The notes under the pieces: generated by a model
What the model was told of the DNA's origin: nothing
Database searches by the model: none
What the model saw: the letters and a program-made list of their open reading frames with translations, nothing else
Assembly: GCA_030386875.1 (NCBI GenBank)
Contig: CM059560.1
Location: 35,148,183 to 35,212,182, forward strand
Origin: Morinoia aosen
Lineage: Eukaryota > Arthropoda > Malacostraca > Amphipoda > Talitridae
Length of the DNA stretch: 64,000 nt
Reading direction: 5' to 3'
In this document: positions 32,667 through 43,837 of the stretch, piece by piece
Numbering within the stretch: position 1 is the first letter of the stretch
Layout: each line of letters begins with the position of its first letter
Position numbers and translations under genes: made by a program

Positions 32667-32962
32667 TAGCATTTTCATTGGGATTATTTGAGGTCCTAAG
32701 CTGAGAGTTGGGCAGGCCTTCTTTTTTTAAATAATTTTTTTTTTAGTTATGTTGAGGACCATCTTTTCTCAGTTCACTGCTGTCCGGTTATTCAGCCCCT
32801 ACTTCTTTCTTCTTCAACTTTTATCTTTCATGAAATTCATCCTCAACTTACATACTTTGTGCATAGATTATGCATTCCCTGATCTCCATACGGAATGGTG
32901 CCATCCCCTCTTAGGAACGTCTTTGTTGCGGTTAGGGAGGTTTAAACTAGCATCTAATCTAA
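32667..32962 (+). repeat. S1 SINE-like copy, 5'-truncated
   Basis: It begins within the head (TTTGAGGTCCTAAGCTGAGA), keeps GTTCACTGCTGTCC and GGTGCCATCC, and ends GCGGTTAGGGAGGTTTAAAC plus CATCTAATCTAA. Confidence 0.75.
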
Positions 32963-33309
32963 AGAAAGATTTATGGTGTAAAACTATGTTTTAGCTCAAT
33001 GTGCCCTCATTAAAAAGGAACTTGCGTGCCTCAGTTGCACATGCCAGCTGATCAGTTGGTGGAGGTGTGTGACTCCCATCCTATCAAAGTTCATTCTTCC
33101 AGTAAAGAAAGAAAAGCTGCTTGAAATTAGTATTACCATTATTGGTTCCATTATAAGATATGTTAACTTATTTGTTATCATTATTGATCAAAGTTATAGC
33201 ATCAATTGGGATTTTGAGGTACTTCATAAATTGTTCACTAAAATTTGTTTGACTGCTACTTGTAGCTTCAAGCTATTGTGTCCAGGCATCATAAAGTTCT
33301 CTGATATTC

Positions 33310-33657
33310 TTCCCTGGTTGGATGGAATTATTGTATCTATGGCAGTTAGCCCTCTCAGAAAAGATGCAAGTTCCCAAGCTGAAGGTTAGGTGTGTCTTTA
33401 TTTTGTTAGCATAGAATAAATTTTTTCTTACCACAAAATTTTTTCTTCACTGTAGTCATGTTTTTCAGCACCTATTATTTCCTTTTTATATTTTGATTTC
33501 ATTTTTAAAAATTTTATTCCTATTTTACTGATATTTTCCATAGCAGACCTTGTGTGATTACACACTTCATGCATAGAGTTCTTGCATTATAAATTTCATT
33601 TTAAAATAATGTCTTCCTTTCTTTGCAACATTGTGGTTTTTGTTTGAGAGGCTTAAG
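33310..33657 (+). repeat. S1 SINE-like copy, degenerate
   Basis: ATTATTGTATCTATGGCAGT, CTGAAGGTTAGG, TTTTTCAGCACCTATTATTT, GCATAGAGTTCTTGCAT and GAGAGGCTTAAG appear in family order. Divergence is higher than at 30232. Confidence 0.7.
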
Positions 33658-34041
33658 GTGACCGACCAGTCTGAATTACGTTTTCGTCAAAAAAGAAACG
33701 TCACATTTTTTCTATAGGATCTAGATCTATGAAATTTGGCATACGTATGTATTTTAGAAAATAAATAGGGGTAGTTTTGTACACTTTTTTCTATTTTCAC
33801 CATAATTACGGAGATAATGGGAAGAAAGGGGGCGGGGAAATGGACAATATTCAAGAGACTTCTTCTCAGAAAGTAGTTATTGCACAGTAATGATTTAGGT
33901 ATCATTAGATGCAAAAAGGGTTGCTGCATAAGGAGTCAGAGGATTATTTTGAAATTCATAGTAGTTCAATTTTTATAAAGTTTAAAAAAAATTCAAAGAG
34001 TCATTCATTTTTCTGTAGATTTTTTAATGTATCTAAGATAC
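33658..34041. other. Non-coding interval
   Basis: No gene. A GGTATCATTAGATGCAAAAA segment at about 33897 also occurs in the TTAA element at 45940-46785, so part of this interval may be a related remnant. Confidence 0.4.
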
Positions 34042-34043
34042 TA

Positions 34044-34935
34044 CAGTGGTACCTCGGTTCTCGACCGCCTTTATACTTGATCAAATCGGTTCTCGACCGC
34101 CTCTATACTTGATTAAATCGGTTCTCGACCAAAAAATTCGAGTAGAAAATGCTTTGGACCTCGAACAGATTTTCGGTACTCGACTAGCCGAGTCGATCCG
34201 AACGCGCTCCTTGGCCAGCGGGTAAGCGTCAGTTCAACTCTGACCGTGAGCGGAGTAAGACGTACGCAGTTTGTTCGAGTACTGTATTTCTTTCCAGATT
34301 TAAACTTTTTCGTGTTGCTCTAGCCCTTAATTATGGGTCCAAAGAAAGACAGTGATAAGGGGAAGGCAAAGAGGAAAATAGTGAGGACCACTATTGAACT
34401 GAAGAAGGAAATTATTGCAAAATATGAAAGTGGTATTCGAGTGTCCGACCTCGCGTCGCAGTACGAAATGGCAAAATCAACCATTTCCACTATCTTGAAG
34501 CATAAGGAAGTGTTAAAGAAAGCTGATGTTGCAATGGGGGTGACAGGAATTAGTAAGCAAAGGCCTGAGATAATGGAAGAAATGGAGAAGTTGCTTCTTA
34601 TCTTCATCAAGGAGAAGATGTTGGCAGGGGACAGCATTAGTGAAGCTCTCATCTGCAAAAAAGCTCTTCAAATTTACGAATCATTATGTACTGCTTGTGC
34701 ACATTTACGTCTTCATTGTTCTTTAGAAACACGTTCTTTTAATATTTTAGGTATTTTTCTTAATGGTAAGAACGGATTAAATTACTTTCCATTATTTCTT
34801 AAGGGAAAATTGGTTTCAGTTCTCGAACAAATCGGTTCTCGACCACCACCTCAGAACGGATTATGGACCACCACCTCAGAACGGATTATGGACCACCACC
34901 TCAGAACGGATTACAGTGGTACTGAGGTACCACTG
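34044..34935 (+). mobile_element. Tigger/pogo-type deletion derivative with subterminal tandem repeats
   Basis: The ends are CAGTGGTACCTC and its inverse, with TA on each side (34042-34043 and 34936-34937), which is the pogo/Tigger target. Inside the left end a 32-bp unit starting CGGTTCTCGACCGCCT is repeated at 34055 and 34087 with a partial third at 34119. Inside the right end a 25-bp unit (GACCACCACCTCAGAACGGA core) is repeated three times (34840-34914). The right terminus is doubled as CAGTGGTAC-TGAG-GTACCACTG. Only the N-terminal part of a transposase is left. Confidence 0.85.
34333..34686 (+). CDS. Tigger transposase N-terminal HTH (psq/CENP-B-like) fragment
   Basis: The ATG at 34333 opens MGPKKDSDKGKAKRKIVRTT and continues ELKKEIIAKYESGIRVSDLA, SQYEMAKSTISTILKHKE. 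This is the first helix-turn-helix of pogo/Tigger/CENP-B type proteins, which binds the element ends. Family-like sequence goes on to about residue 118 (EALICKKALQIYESL) and then breaks at an internal deletion. The same frame runs on to 34995 through terminal-repeat sequence, which is read-through. The second DNA-binding domain is partial and the DDE catalytic domain is gone, so at most a DNA-binding peptide could be made. Confidence 0.8.
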
Positions 34936-34937
34936 TA

Positions 34938-36000
34938 CTATGAATTTCAACAATATCCTCTAACTCTTTATGCAGCAACTCTGTGCATCCAATGATACCA
35001 AAATCATTGCTCTTCAATTAAAAGTTTCTGAAAAGAAGTGGCTTGAATATTGACGTTTGCATAGTTCAAAGAAATCAGCGCAGTTGACGTTATGAAAGCT
35101 ATTCTGAAATATTGACTTGACTTTGGCTATCTTTCATCAAAGTATTTTGTGGTTCCTTGAAGAAATCGGTACCACAAGTGGTACCAGGGGCCAGGCACCG
35201 AGCGAGATACACATGAGGCTCAGGGGTAATGCATCCCTCAGGTGCACCTGAGATGCACTTCAATCCTAACTAAACTTATCAGCTACTCAGAGCTTGACAG
35301 GCAGATTCAGCTTGCCGTTAGACATCGTAATTGCTTCGGCATTGATGTCACACTGAGCTCCTCGGAGGCCAGCAGTCTTATTTATGTCTACAGAACCAGA
35401 GGTTGGGAGGTCCATGGGAGGTACCGAGCGCTCAATGTTGCCAAATCGTAAAAGTTCTTGAACAGCTGAATGATAAATACATACGTCTTTAGAAATAAAC
35501 AGTTGGTGAGCAATATCTAGGTGAAATGATATGGCACATGAGCGCTGAACCCCATGTGACCCTTCCCGCCACTCCTTCTCCCCCGTTTACTTGCCTTAGG
35601 TGCTTCAGATGCTTCCAAATTTTTTACTGCGCATTAACTGTGCATTGCTCTACCGAATTAAGCAATAAAAGACAATTCATTAAATTTCGGACTTCCGGCT
35701 GAACTTAAACTAAAGGTTAGGGAGTTTAAGTGAGATGTTGAGGTAACCTTGCACTTGTAATTAAGTCCTTATCAATTGATGGTAAGTTGCATTGTCTCTG
35801 AAGTAAAATGAGTACAATGAACACCTGATTGAATTATATGGTAAAGTTGGATGAAAGTTCTCAAGAGGTTAGAATGAAGTATTGTGTAATTCAAGAATTC
35901 TTCATTTTTAAAGAGTTCAGTAGATTCTAAGGGACTATCTTAGTTTTTAAAGAAGAATGGGTTAGCAGATTTCAATTGGATTAGTGGAATTTAAATCCTT
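34938..36000. other. Non-coding interval
   Basis: No gene or dispersed repeat is recognised. Around 35160-35210 a GGTACCACAAGTGGTACCAG near-palindrome stands alone. Confidence 0.35.
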
Positions 36001-36003
36001 TAA

Positions 36004-36215
36004 GGACAGCATCCCCCATATGAACCATGGACCTTTTTTTTATTATTGAACCTAGAGCAATGAAATTTGATAACTGATTGGAAATGCAATTTGGAATCAT
36101 TTGTCTTCTATGAAAAAGTGCAATTTTCTTTAAAGAAAACGAGATATTTTCTTAGAAAACTAGATTTGGAAGCAGGGGTTTCAAAATGCATCTCCTCCTA
36201 CGGTTTTTTAGCTAT
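36004..36215 (+). mobile_element. End fragment of a TTAA-target element (family M3)
   Basis: TTAA (36000-36003) is followed by GGACAGCATCCCCCAT. The next 200 bp parallel the inverted right part of the element at 45940-46785 (CCTAGAGCAATGAAATTTG, AAAACGAGATATT). The opposite end was not found, so this copy is broken or recombined after about 36215. Confidence 0.55.
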
Positions 36216-36462
36216 GCAGTAAATGTAAATAAATTTTTCCAAAATGTGCTATTAGACTCAACAAATTTACTGGGAGCACAGGTTGTTGCCTGTTTCAATG
36301 AAGAAATTGGTGTGATAATTGATCTGGTAATTGTTGATGTGAAAGTAGACCAGACATGTCCTCTAAAATATGCTTGTGATTTAAAGATGTGAATTTTGAT
36401 TACTTTAAGCTGAAGAAAAATGAAAAGACTTAGTTAAAAATGTATACATTTTCTGTGAATTA

Positions 36463-36830
36463 GTCCCCTCAGGAAGATAATATTATTGTATCTATGGGAA
36501 TTATCACTCCCAGGGGGAAAATGTGTAAGGGATCAAGCTGAGAGTTAGGTAGGTCTTCTTTTTGTTGAAATAAAATGTTTTTTGTTATGTTAAGGACCAC
36601 CTTTTTATTTTTGGTTCTCTCCTGCTCTGTTTTTCAGCACCTACTGCTTTCTTATTCAAATTTTATATTTTTTCATGAATTTCTTTCTCAACACACTGTT
36701 TCTATACCCCTTCTGCATAAATTCTGCATTCCCTTATCTCCAAAGTAAATGGTGCCTTCATCCTTCCTCTCCTAGAAACACTTTTTTAGCGGTTAGGGAG
36801 GCTTAAACTAACATATAATCTAATCTAATG
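36463..36830 (+). mobile_element. SINE-like S1 element, complete, with 12-bp TSD
   Basis: TTCTGTGAATTA occurs at 36451-36462 and 36831-36842. Between them is a 368-bp S1 copy starting GTCCCCTCAGGAAGATAAT and ending GGCTTAAACTAACATATAAT followed by CTAATCTAATG. Together with 30232-30594 it defines the family length and the tail. Confidence 0.85.
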
Positions 36831-36842
36831 TTCTGTGAATTA

Positions 36843-37394
36843 ATTCACGTTGACATGGAGGGTCTCAGTTCTGTGGATGTCAGGGACCCTTAGGAATATA
36901 TTAAATGGGTTTTGTAATTTTGTATAATTCCATATGAAATATTGGATTTATTATATTGTTATATACTGATAATATTTACTTACCATCTATTTCAGCTGCA
37001 GGGAAAATTTTGATTTTAGTTAGTGCAAGGTTATTGTCAAATCTTCAAGAATGGAAGAACAGCAGTCCATCCAAGTCTCTAATGAAGGTTAGTGAATCTT
37101 ATTCATTTTTTGTGTGCTGCAGGCTTCAGAGTATAGGTCTATGCACGAGAATAAAATCGTTTCTAATATGAGCTACTTGGAAAAATTTCCATATTGTAGC
37201 TTCCTTAATAAATCTGTTCTTTATGACTGAGATCTACTGAAAAATCATACTTCTGAAACTCTCCCCCTTGTGAGATGCTTCAATGACTGAAAGACTTTTG
37301 GTATAAAGTTATGTTTTAATATGATGTGCCCTTATTATAAAGGAACTTGTGTTTCTCAGTTGTAGCTGCTGTTGCCTCCTGTCTTTTATCGTTT
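36843..37394. other. Non-coding interval with an exon-like but untied segment
   Basis: At 36996-37087 a stretch lies between an AG acceptor (TATTTCAG) and a GTTAGT donor and is open in one frame. Its end phase does not match the next supported exon at 39335, so it is not called as coding. Confidence 0.3.
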
Positions 37395-37714
37395 ACTAGT
37401 CCACCCCCCTTTATTTGAAATAAGAAGGATGGCAAAATGAAAGAAAGGCCGTAAGAAATAAAAAAATTAAATCACTTGAGAGTTGATGAGGCCGAGTGCA
37501 CACGGCCTGTCAAAACTGTATAATAATATTCCACAAATCACATGAAACACGTTCCTATTTCATAAGAATTCACAAGATTTTTTGTTCCTAGTCGAATCTG
37601 ATGGATTGATACACTGGAAATTGTGGAGTTGATGAAGCTTGTATCACAGATGCTTGTATCATCACACACTTTCGGCTGGCTTTGGACAGATGGACGCAGC
37701 TCTTGTTACAGTAT
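37395..37714 (+). repeat. Dispersed repeat R2, copy 2
   Basis: It starts ACTAGTCCACCCCCCTTTAT as at 3328 and shares the GGCCGTAAGAAAT, GGCCGAGTGCACACGGCC and CATCACACACTTT blocks. It is about 100 bp longer, with extra sequence at about 37528-37625. Confidence 0.65.
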
Positions 37715-38030
37715 AGATTGAACTATTCTTGCAGTTACACTGCAGAAAGAATGGACCCTTTGCATCAACTATATGCTCCTCTAGATCATAGCTTTTGTAA
37801 ATATAAATTACTTTGTAAATCATATTTTTTAATTAAAATATTCAGTAGTTGTGTTATCACTGAAGGTGGTAATTCCTAGATGGCTTTGAGAAAATGGTGA
37901 TAATTTGTTGCATTATTTGTAGATGGTTGTATAATACAAATACATTTTTTTGCATACGTGTTAAGAATAGGTTATCAAATCTTGGTCTATGCTGTCATCA
38001 TTATTGATCACAAGCTACTAAGGCTGCCAT

Positions 38031-38805
38031 CACACGGAGACCAAATGGTAACATCATTTAGTCATAATTGTCTACATAGCGGCACCGTTCAATCTATCGA
38101 GCTGTACAAAACCAAACCGTCAGATTTCCTCCATGAGCTTTGGCGCACTTTTGGTACGGTATCATCATCATTTGGTTACCAAAATGGTGGAGAACTGGGT
38201 TGGTGCCTACTTATTTACTTGTATTCAGGAGTAATTTCTTTTTCCTGATGCAGAAAACCAGTATAAAGTACTTAATTTGTGTTATTAATGCAGCATCTTT
38301 AGTTTAGTGTATTTTTTCCGTACTCTTGTCTGGAGGTCGCTGAAAATTAGCCAAGTTGATTTTGATGGTAGAGAAGAGAATTTGGTAAATGGCGACATCA
38401 ATGTGGGATTGATAATTGTGATTAAAGTAGTCTGACAATACAGTAGAAAAATGAATAATTTGTGTACATTAATTATAGAATTGTTAGAGCTATTATGCAC
38501 AGCTTGCAAGGAATTAATGATTCCTTGTCAACACTGTGAAGTTTGTGGAATTCATCATTGAACTTTGATGCACAGGCATTTGTATTGCTTAATGAGTTAT
38601 TTTGAAACTGAGTAAAACTTAAATTCTCCAACCTTTCATCCATAAAAAAAATTAAATTCAGAAAATTTATTAAAGTATTTTTTCTTCAATCTAATCCTCA
38701 AAATTTGAAAGTTCTCAATTTCAAGTGTCTTGTCAGGCTGCCAAATAATCATGCTACCGCTATGTAGACAATTATGGCAAAATGTTACCATTTGGTCTCC
38801 GGGTG
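38031..38805. mobile_element. Element with ~55-bp terminal inverted repeats
   Basis: CGGAGACCAAATGGTAACAT and an ATAATTGTCTACATAGCGG block on the left (38031-38085) are matched in inverted order on the right (38752-38805: CCGCTATGTAGACAATTATG and a TTACCATTTGGTCTCCG end). The interior has no transposase frame. No exact target duplication could be fixed. It is probably a non-autonomous DNA transposon of unknown superfamily. Confidence 0.65.
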
Positions 38806-38812
38806 GATCAGT

Positions 38813-39334
38813 GCACATCAGTTGGAGCTGGAGCAAAGATCCTTTATGATAAGCTTGCAATGCATTGCAGAGGGTGTTAATATTAGCAATCTTTGAGTAG
38901 CCTGTTATGAACTTTGCTGTCAAAATTCCTTTTAAGAAACTCCCTTGTCTACTAGCTTTCAAGATTTGAATAAGTATCAGTGCTAGTTTACATCAAGTCA
39001 GTTATTGGGAAGAGATAGTGTGGGAGTGAATTGATCCTCAAGCATCATTAGTTTGGCAAATTTAGGGAGATATGAAAGTCATTTGCAGTGGTTTGCTTGT
39101 GCAGTGAGAAGTGGTGGGTAGGAGTTATTCTTTTGAGAGTTACTTTCCATGATGCAGTGTTTGTGTCATTTCCTTGGTTGTTTCTGTTACCTTCCTGGCC
39201 ATTGACTTGAGGAGGCTCTTATAAGACTACTTGCATTTAATGCTGAAATCTTAGTGGCATGTGAGTTGGGTTGAAAATTGTTTTTTTTACAAATCAGTCA
39301 AGATTGCTCTTTCAAAATTGTTTCTGTGTTCTAG
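38813..39334. other. Intron sequence upstream of the THAP-like exon
   Basis: No recognised feature until the polypyrimidine tract and TTCTAG acceptor at 39331-39334. Confidence 0.45.
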
Positions 39335-40500
39335 ATGAACATGTTGAGGATGAAATCAATGCTGATGAAGAGATCAAAGAAGTAGTAGAGGATGATTCAG
39401 GGGAGTTGGACCAGTCAGCAGCATCTACCGCTGATGATGCTCTCAGCACATCCGAAGCTCAGTCAGGGACCAATGTTGCTGCAAGTAAGCATGAAGCATC
39501 AGAGAGTGAGGATGAGGGTAGCGCTCAAGGGGAAGCAGAAGAAGGTGATGCAACCAAAGAAGATCAAAGCTCTGAGAGTGCTAAGAAACTGTTGAGGATG
39601 CAGCTGTCAACGCAGACTTTGCAGAAATTGTTGAAAGAAGGTAAAATGGAGAAACTCCCCACTGGTTCTTTTCGCATCAGTTCAGAAGCATTAAAGGAGC
39701 TTCGAAGCGACTCACAAAAACCACAAACTGCGGTATCACCGAGTGGCTCGGAAGAGAAGATCAAGAAACGCAAACTGACCGAGGTTAGTAAAGTCCAAGC
39801 TTCTCCATCAAAAGCTGCGAAATACCGCAAGACCGTGCTTGGGCGGAAGCGTGGAGGTGGTGTTGCTAGAGGGGGAGCTCGGATGCATCCTAAAGCTGTG
39901 CCTCCTGTACTTACGGGGAAGAAACTCACAGCTAAACAGCTCCAGACTTTACAGTCAGCTCAACAAAAAATGCTTCAGAATAGACTTAAAAAGAGTAAAA
40001 AGCCAAAGGTGCATGATTATGTTTCAGATTTCAACAGCTCGGAAGATGATGATGGAGACCAAATAATCGCAGACTTAAAAGACAGCTTGGCTGAGCTCGC
40101 TCCACGGAAAAATGAACAATTCTCAAAGAACATGAATTTGCTTTTTGAGCAATTACACAAATCTATCTTTGGTAGCCTCAGCGACGAGTCTGACGACGAC
40201 GATGAAAAAGAACTTGGAGAAGAAGAGCGAATGAAACAGCTAGCATATTCTGACCCAGATTTTGAGGCTCCTGATTCGTCTACAGGAGAGCCTTCGATCC
40301 CGGACGATTTTTACATGACGGGCCGCGTGGGCAATGATGGTAAAACTGTTATGTGCATCCGCAGCAGTGGTAAACGGCGCACGTGGAACGGTGTTCAGTA
40401 TCCTGTGTACACAATCGACACTTCCGTCGAACAAAGCACGACCGTCACTCCCTTGATGGTAACCGCTCTCAGCACCTCACCGGGATGTGGCACAGATAAG
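39335..40500 (+). CDS. THAP/P-element-transposase-like protein, exon A (5' exons unseen)
   Basis: This 1166-bp exon runs from a TTCTAG acceptor to a GTAGGA donor. It starts in phase 1, so one base of the first codon comes from an upstream exon not identified here. The 388 residues are very acidic at first (EHVEDEINADEEIKEVVEDD), then carry a helical LLRMQLSTQTLQKLLKEGKM block, a basic segment (RKTVLGRKRGGGVARGGARM) and an acidic patch (SDESDDDDEKELGEEE). The exon ends with a region containing DDFYMTGRVGNDGKTVMCIR. Codon use is gene-like and GC is higher than in the flanks. It looks like a nuclear, chromatin- or DNA-associated protein. A THAP zinc finger is not seen here and would have to be upstream. 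Confidence 0.75.
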
Positions 40501-40675
40501 GTAGGAGTGTGGTTATTTCATGACATATTTTCTTCGACAATTTGAAAGGCATAGTATGTCTAAATTTACCCTTTCAAGCAATTGTTTCAATATTTTGGAA
40601 ATGAATTTTGTTTCATGACCTGAAAGTTGAGGGAATTAGCTAATGTAATTTTATGTTGTAAAATTTTGTTTCCAG

Positions 40676-40752
40676 GATCCTGAGGATAAAACTCTTGAAA
40701 TGTCTGATCCCGACCTGGTTGAGCAGCTCATGGCAAAAAACGTGTCCTTGAG
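40676..40752 (+). CDS. THAP-like protein, exon B
   Basis: A 77-bp exon between TTTCCAG and GTAAGT. It continues phase 0 from exon A (GTDK|DPEDKTLEMSDPDLVEQLMAKNVSL) and leaves two bases of an Arg codon that exon C completes. The intron between A and B is only 175 bp. Confidence 0.8.
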
Positions 40753-40808
40753 GTAAGTGTTGGAATGATGTTAGTTATGAATTTTTAGCTTGGTCTATGT
40801 TCTCATAA

Positions 40809-41020
40809 CACTTTGACCACGACGTGAGCCGCTGTTGGTCACCGAGGGATTTTTAATAATGCCGCTGACCGACCAGTAGTCACAAACTCAATTTTCATAA
40901 ATACTCAAAATTATATGAAGGCATGATCCAGGTAAGGCTTGCTATTTGCAAAATTGCTCACAATATATTTTAAATTTGAGTTGAGCCTCAAGCTTCAGTT
41001 TCACCCATTGCGGTAACGTG
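40809..41020 (+). mobile_element. TTAA-target MITE (family M1), copy 2
   Basis: A 212-bp relative of 2577-2785, ending AACGTG before an intact TTAA (41021-41024). The left TTAA has mutated to ATAA. Internal matches include GCTGACCGACCAGTAGTCAC and ATGAAGGCATGATCCAG. It lies in intron 2 of the THAP-like gene. Confidence 0.75.
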
Positions 41021-42099
41021 TTAATTTGGTTACCCTGTTCCTAACTTAGCCAGATTGAACTCAAAATATTGATAGCAAAACGGCAATGTCAGAACTCGAT
41101 GCTTTCCGAGAGCATGAGAACTCAAGTAATGGAAGGGAGCCAATGACAATGAACATTTCTTGGTAGTAAAATGGTCCAAGTGAGTATATTTCTAATTTTT
41201 TCTTAGGTTTCAAGTATTAAACAGTATGTGCTTGTTCGATGAACAGTGTGTGTTTTCTGGTCAGACTATAATGAATCTTATTAAGCTTTTACTTAAGATT
41301 AGCTCACACATTTGAGATTGAAAACAAAACTTTTAACTTCCTACAGTTTTCATTTTAGTACATTTACTGATCTACGTCCATTTTATTTTATTTTTGAAGT
41401 TTCTATTGTTCAGTACTGTTTTAACATTTTTACTTTGTTAATCCTAGAGATGTGACTCAAAAAAAACCATGCCGTTTTTTTTACAAAAAAACGTGGCCAA
41501 AAAAAACGTGTATATATTTTTTTTTAAATATTTTGTCTGAAAATAACTCAGCAAGAAAAAGAACCACATTAAATTATTTGTTTTCATGTCATATTACAAA
41601 ATAAAACAGCATACTTCTTAATTGGGGGTTTTCCATGGTTTTATGAAATTTTTTGTTTTCTGCGGTTTCATGCTTTGATATTTCATTTATTTTACAACAC
41701 ATGTGAATGACCTTCAACTCCCAAAATGGTGTGTTATAATAACAATCTTTACTTATGGTCATTGATAGAGATGTGACTAAAAAACCATGCTGTTTTTAAA
41801 AAAAAAATGTTATTTATACAAAAATTATGAATAAAAAACATGGATAATAATATATTTATGTGACCCTAAAAATCCAATGCTGTTTTTTCTAAAACATTGT
41901 TTTTTAACAGAAAAATCTTGACTAAAAAAACATGGCTATTATATTTTATGGGACCAAAAAAATTTTTTTTCTTAGACATTAAAAAAAATCATGACTAAAA
42001 AAACACGGATGTAAATATCAGGAAAGTTATTTTTCTTTAATCAAATTGTCTTTAGAAACTTATAAACAAAGGATGTTCTTAATATTGAAATCATGTTTA

Positions 42100-42358
42100 T
42101 TAGAACTGTACTAGGTCTTAGAATAAAATATCTACAAAGAATCTATTCACTCCATAAAATCTTTCGGAGACCAGCTCCATCCTCAGTCATTCAGTAAAAT
42201 TTGGTAAAATGGACAATGAATTTTCACTGTTCCTTTGAAAAACATTTGACTGAATGACTTACTGAGGATGGAGCTAGTCTCCAAAAGGTTTTATAGAGCG
42301 AATAGATTCTTTGTGGATATTTTATTCTAAGACCTGGTATGGTTCTAATGGATATTAA
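42100..42358. repeat. Long hairpin within the hAT-like element (left)
   Basis: Arms of about 100 bp (42100-42197 and 42245-42358) pair with few mismatches: GGTCTTAGAATAAAATAT against ATATTTTATTCTAAGACC, and a CTCCATCCTCAGT block against its inverse. The loop is about 50 nt. Confidence 0.8.
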
Positions 42359-42785
42359 TATATCTTATGTGACCAAAAAATCCATGCTATTTTTTGAATG
42401 ATTTTGTTACAAAAAAGTCATGACTAAAAAACACGGATATTAATATACTTTATTTTACCATAAACAACCATGCTGTTTTTTTTAAAGCATCTTTTTACAG
42501 AAAAATCATGATAAAAAATGTGGATATTAATATATTTTATGTGCCAAAAAAAACCATGCTGGTTTTTTTAATCATGTTTTCTTTACCAAAAAATCATGAT
42601 GTAAAAACATGGATATTAATGACTTTTTGTGAAAAACATGGTTTTTAAAATGTCATGTTTTTTTGGTCAGATAAAATTTAATAACACTCCTGGTTTTTGT
42701 AAAAAATCTTTTTTTCAAAAAGCATGGTTTTTTGGTCACATAAAATAAATTAATATCCATGTTTTTTTACAGATTTGATTAGTCA

Positions 42786-43049
42786 TTAGTTTTAGCCTCC
42801 CTACCCAGCAAAAAATGCGATCCAAAGAGAGGAAGGAAGATTATGAAACAAGATCAAAGTTGAAGAAGACAGTATTAGGTGCTGAAGAACAGGACAGCAG
42901 TGAACTGAAAAAAGGTGGTCCTCAACATAACAAAAACATTTTATTTCAACAAAAAGGAGGCCAACCTAACTTTCAGCTTGGGCCCTCACATTGTCCCCCT
43001 GGGAGCGCTAGTTCCCACAGATACAATAGTTGTATCCTCCTGAGGGGGT
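42786..43049 (-). repeat. S1 SINE-like copy inside the hAT-like element
   Basis: Reversed S1 copy of 264 bp, shorter than full length because part of the 3' half is missing. CACATTGTCCCCCTGGGAGC and GATACAATAGTTGTATCC at its right end are the family head. It sits near the switch of repeat orientation. Confidence 0.8.
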
Positions 43050-43493
43050 GTTTTTTTTACAAAGAAGTTGTGACCAAAAAATGAATCATAATTTTTTAAT
43101 AAAAAAACATGTTTAAAAAAAACAATGATTTTTTTGGTAACATAAAATATGTTAATATCCATGATTTTAAGACACGATTTTTTATGAGAAATACATAAAA
43201 TAAAACAGCATGGTTTTTTGGTTGCATAAAATATATTCATATCCAGGTTTTCTTATACATCATTGTTTGTAAAAAACATATTTTTTAAAAAACAGCATGG
43301 GGTTTTTTAGGTCTCATAAATATATTCATGTTTTTTTAGTCATGATTTTTCAGTAAAAAACATGTTTTTTAAGAAAAACTGCGTGGGGTGCTTTTTAGGT
43401 CACATAAAATATATTGTTTTTTAGTCATGATTCTTTGTAAAAAAAACTAGCATGGTTATATTTGGTACCAGAAAATATATTAACCCTTTAACG

Positions 43494-43704
43494 CCTACAT
43501 TTTTATACTCATATTATCGTTATGGCAACCACTACCACTAAACCTACACTGGCATTAGGTAGTCACTGTTACCAAGATGGGGAAGGAACTGCCACTTGGT
43601 AGTGAAGTTCAAAGGACACATTAGTGAACAAATTAAATAAGAAATACAATATATTATTGTTATTTTTGAAAGAGGACCGAATAGTCCAGTTGGGCATTAA
43701 AGGG
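43494..43704. mobile_element. piggyBac-type MITE with TTAA duplication
   Basis: A 211-bp unit with ends CCCTTTAACGCC and, inverted, GGGCATTAAAGGG. It is flanked by TTAA at 43490-43493 and 43705-43708. CCC-starting ends plus a TTAA target are diagnostic of piggyBac-like elements. It has no coding capacity. It lies inside the 2.9-kb hAT-like element. Confidence 0.85.
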
Positions 43705-43837
43705 TTAATATTCATTTTTATTAGTTAGAATTTGTTGTAAAAAACATGTTTTTAAAAAAACAGCATATTTTTTTGGTCACCTAAAATATATTAATATCTA
43801 TGGTTTTTAGTCATTTTTTTTGTAATGAAAACATAAA

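Noticed and set aside
36996-37087. Extra exon of the THAP-like gene
   Set aside because: Acceptor and donor look fair, but the only open frame ends in phase 0 while the exon at 39335 needs phase 1, and the sequence has no family similarity.
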